From the NCBI GenBank assembly GCA_024516155.1, contig JAJJXM010000110.1, forward strand, positions 1-64,000: a DNA stretch of 64,000 bases, read 5' to 3'. The notes beneath the pieces were generated by a model. It was not told the origin of the DNA. It worked only from the letters and a program-made list of their open reading frames with translations, and searched no databases. Positions 63,001-64,000 of the stretch are shown piece after piece. Position 1 is the first letter of the stretch. Each line of letters opens with the position of its first letter. The DNA comes from Pyronema omphalodes (Eukaryota > Ascomycota > Pezizomycetes > Pezizales > Pyronemataceae). Made by a program: the position numbers and the translations under genes.

Positions 63001-63678
63001 AAGCCTATCTGCTGCTTCCTTTGTTATGATATTAATCCAACCACGAAATTTCTCAGGGACTTGTTGAAGTGCCTCTGATAGTTCTTCGGTGGTGGATACT
63101 GATGAGATATGGCCTAAAACTAAGGCTTCTGGATGGTCGAGTACATGTCTGTCGACCTGGAGGGAGAAGGCACTGGCTTGTGCCTTAGTGCACTTCTCTT
63201 TGCAACGTGTGGAAGTGAATGAGATCTGGTTCTGATCTCCCCAGAGGTTGCAAGGTTGATGTTGAGCCATCCACCAATATGGAAGGATAGCATCACAGTC
63301 GCTATCTAGTGGAGCGACTTCAAATGATTCTGCAGCAAAGTGATTTTTATGCTGCAACATGAATGGAACCGTAAAGAATACTCCTGCTCCAGCAACTATT
63401 TCATTGTTAAAGTTGCGGATTTGGAGGGGGGTGTCTCTTTTGACGGTTGGGATTTTGTATTTGTGGACAAAGGCTTTGTCCAGGAGAGCAGCAGTAGAGC
63501 CTGTGTCTAAGAGGACTCTAACTGTGCGTTGTTGATTCTTGGACCAATTGAGAACCATATTGATTATTGGTCTCGGTCCATGGTGAGGAGGAGTTGGAGC
63601 TGATTCCCTAGTTCCTGGAATAGCATCTCCATTATCTGATCGTCGACTCTTAGTCCTGGTCGACTCAAGGCTGTCCAT
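60070..63678 (-). CDS. A4 Pol: protease, RT, RNase H, integrase, chromodomain
   Basis: 1202 codons from the first ATG (63678) to TAG or equivalent at 60070. The frame is open further upstream into the gag overlap, so it is probably translated by a -1 shift. The protease is VRVLLDTGSTAALLD near residues 50-64. RT has MPFGLSNAPATF and YIDD near 395. RNase H has ETDASDFALGAVLSQ near 541, DKELLAI and YSDHQNLEYF. Integrase has an HHCC zinc region near 778-822 (CMECQRDK) and a DDE core near 843, 903 and 941 (AMDFITD, SDRDSRF, TDGQTERLNQ). The chromodomain is near 1140-1185 (EEYDIDEIM, LYLVKWLGW) with the full tail PDSPRDHRLKD. All catalytic residues are visible. Confidence 0.95.
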   Translation of the reverse strand: MDSLESTRTKSRRSDNGDAIPGTRESAPTPPHHGPRPIINMVLNWSKNQQRTVRVLLDTGSTAALLDKAFVHKYKIPTVKRDTPLQIRNFNNEIVAGAGVFFTVPFMLQHKNHFAAESFEVAPLDSDCDAILPYWWMAQHQPCNLWGDQNQISFTSTRCKEKCTKAQASAFSLQVDRHVLDHPEALVLGHISSVSTTEELSEALQQVPEKFRGWINIITKEAADRLPEHKPYDHAIDLKEGETPPWGPVYALNEVELETLRDWLKDMLRTGKIRPSKSPAAAPILFVPKAHGRGLRLCVDYRGINKITIANRYPLPLMSELQDRVRGAKIFTKMDLKNGYHLIRIKEGDEWKTAFRCRFGLYEFLVMPFGLSNAPATFQDMMNHIFRDMFDQGVIAYIDDVLIYAETEEKHDELVKEVLKRLEENGLVISPEKCVWGQRKVEFLGYIISENGIEMAKDKVETVLIWEAPKSLKEVQGFLGFANFYRRFIKDFSRICRPLTESTKGDPKKWEWTVAMELAFDELKRRFTTAPILNHFDPRKVCIVETDASDFALGAVLSQKGDDGKLHPIAFHSRKFTPAEINYEIHDKELLAIVDSFKVWRRYLEGAMFTVEVYSDHQNLEYFTTTKVLNRRQARWAQELAGVDFKIYYRPGVKNGKPDALSRRPEFRPEKGGGEDQPITTILHQSHFASISSISTAGEGTSFIISSARLSSIPLVKWSAEFLKMVKEAGKLDPIYVEATKKIKEPLTIEDGILYRKEKLWVPRDLVNTVLESEHDSKIAGHFGQDKTIELIRRNFWWPKMEEGIINYVKSCMECQRDKKARHLKYGLLQPLELPYAPWQSIAMDFITDLPESNGCDQLWVVVDRFSKMAHFIPLQKDGKTTADLVRIFAKEIWKLHGLPTDIVSDRDSRFTSTTWKAFLGTLAIKPRMSTAFHPQTDGQTERLNQTIEAYLRSFVNHEMDDWVDLLPMAEFAYNNSVTTATGLSPFYANYGYNPIASNPTATAVRNPASKAYAHWMHTVHEGAKLSLQKAQERMKKYADLQRKEAPTYQVGDLVMLDGRHIKTRRPSHKLDHKLHGPFQVEKVISPTAIRLTLPRKWKIHNVFHISLLEPFHTGTRAPPDPNKILREADDVEGSEEYDIDEIMSSYKSGNRVLYLVKWLGWPNKKDWTAEPFDNFSVGGQEKLREFHLKHPDSPRDHRLKD

Positions 63679-63761
63679 TGTTTTCCTTTTTGTTCCTGCA
63701 CATTTCCCAATTATTGCGTCTTCATATGCTTCCTCCTCGGGTGACGCCTCCCTAGAGGACT

Positions 63762-64000
63762 TTAAAAATCCGAATGCATATTCTCCTCATCCTCCAATTC
63801 CCAAATCCTTGGTTGCGCATCAGACATATGAGCGTCTTCCTCATCTTGTCTCACTGCAGCAGTCTTTGCCTTCTTGGCTTCCTTGGGTTTTTCCTGTTCT
63901 TGCCCTTCTTCATTATCATCGTCACGCTTCCTCTTCCCTGAAGAAGCTACCTTCCCATCCTTTGCCAACACGGTTCCCCCGACTGTCTTCTTAGCATAGC
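63762..64000 (-). CDS. A4 Gag, C-terminal end (partial)
   Basis: The last ~79 codons of Gag: the end of the CCHC knuckle (CYAKKTVGG), basic GKRKRDDDNE, KKAKTAAVRQ, acidic PRIWELEDEENMHS and terminal DF. GATTTTTAAAG lies at the stop as in A1. The rest of gag lies beyond the window. Confidence 0.9.
   Translation of the reverse strand, partial: YAKKTVGGTVLAKDGKVASSGKRKRDDDNEEGQEQEKPKEAKKAKTAAVRQDEEDAHMSDAQPRIWELEDEENMHSDF

Larger units (their letters stand above)
58491..64000 (-). mobile_element. Gypsy-A retrotransposon A4 (5' end beyond window)
   Basis: A minus-strand element with 3' LTR, polypurine tract, complete pol and the gag 3' end inside the window. It is inserted in A3 gag next to AAGCG; the matching duplicate should lie beyond base 64000. 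Pol shows no lesion, so this may be an autonomous member and a reference for the A-family protein. Confidence 0.93.

Noticed and set aside
1..64000. Host protein genes, rRNA, tRNA genes or centromeric satellite
   Set aside because: Every long open frame matches gag or pol of one of the families, and the remaining sequence is LTR or short untranslated spacer. No tRNA cloverleaf or satellite array was seen.

Overview
The window is a nest of LTR retrotransposons with no recognisable host gene, rRNA or tRNA. It looks like a heterochromatic, repeat-rich region of a filamentous fungus. The reasons are chromodomain-bearing Ty3/Gypsy pol genes, fungal-type splice signals (GTATGT, CTAAC, CAG) in a Ty1/Copia element, and probable Tf1/sushi-style self-priming. 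The phylum cannot be told from this window. Family names used here are local labels: Gypsy-A (A0 to A4, LTRs about 1.36-1.41 kb), Gypsy-C (C1, C2, LTRs about 530 bp), Copia (copies 1 and 2, LTRs about 160 bp) and LTR-D (solo-LTR-like, about 800 bp).

Layout. One old Gypsy-A element, A0, runs from before base 1 to about 55.7 kb and hosts nearly everything else. Its 5' LTR (1-732) and gag start (860-2097) are cut by Copia 1 (2098-14727). Copia 1 is itself cut by LTR-D1 (5797-6600) and by Gypsy C1 (7875-14280). A0 gag resumes at 14733 and is cut by A1 (15518-24469). A0 pol follows, duplicated in tandem with the A1 3' end (period about 5.42 kb, 22189-38471). The second copy is cut by minus-strand Copia 2 (31457-36901). 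The A0 3' LTR is in three pieces (39368-39745, 48657-48716, 55127-55711), split by minus-strand A2 (39746-48656) and by C2 (48717-55126). It ends at LTR-D2 (55712-56502). A divergent gag fragment, A3 (56503-58490), then abuts a minus-strand element, A4 (58491 to beyond 64000).

Seven insertions carry exact 5-bp target duplications, so the nesting order can be read directly. LTR divergence agrees with it: about 5% for A0, 1-2% for Copia 1, A2 and C2, below 1% for C1 and A1, and zero differences seen for Copia 2. Copia 2 looks like the youngest and most intact element. The pol of C1 and of A4 and the gag of A1 and of A2 are also open.

Expression strategies differ by family. Copia has stop codons between Gag and protease and between integrase and RT, both inside sequences that look like in-frame introns. 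Gypsy-C has a canonical -1 slippery heptamer followed by a stem. Gypsy-A has gag and pol overlapping in the -1 frame. Copia has a primer site matching the anticodon arm of initiator tRNA-Met, while both Gypsy families have a site just inside the LTR complementary to a stretch of their own LTR.
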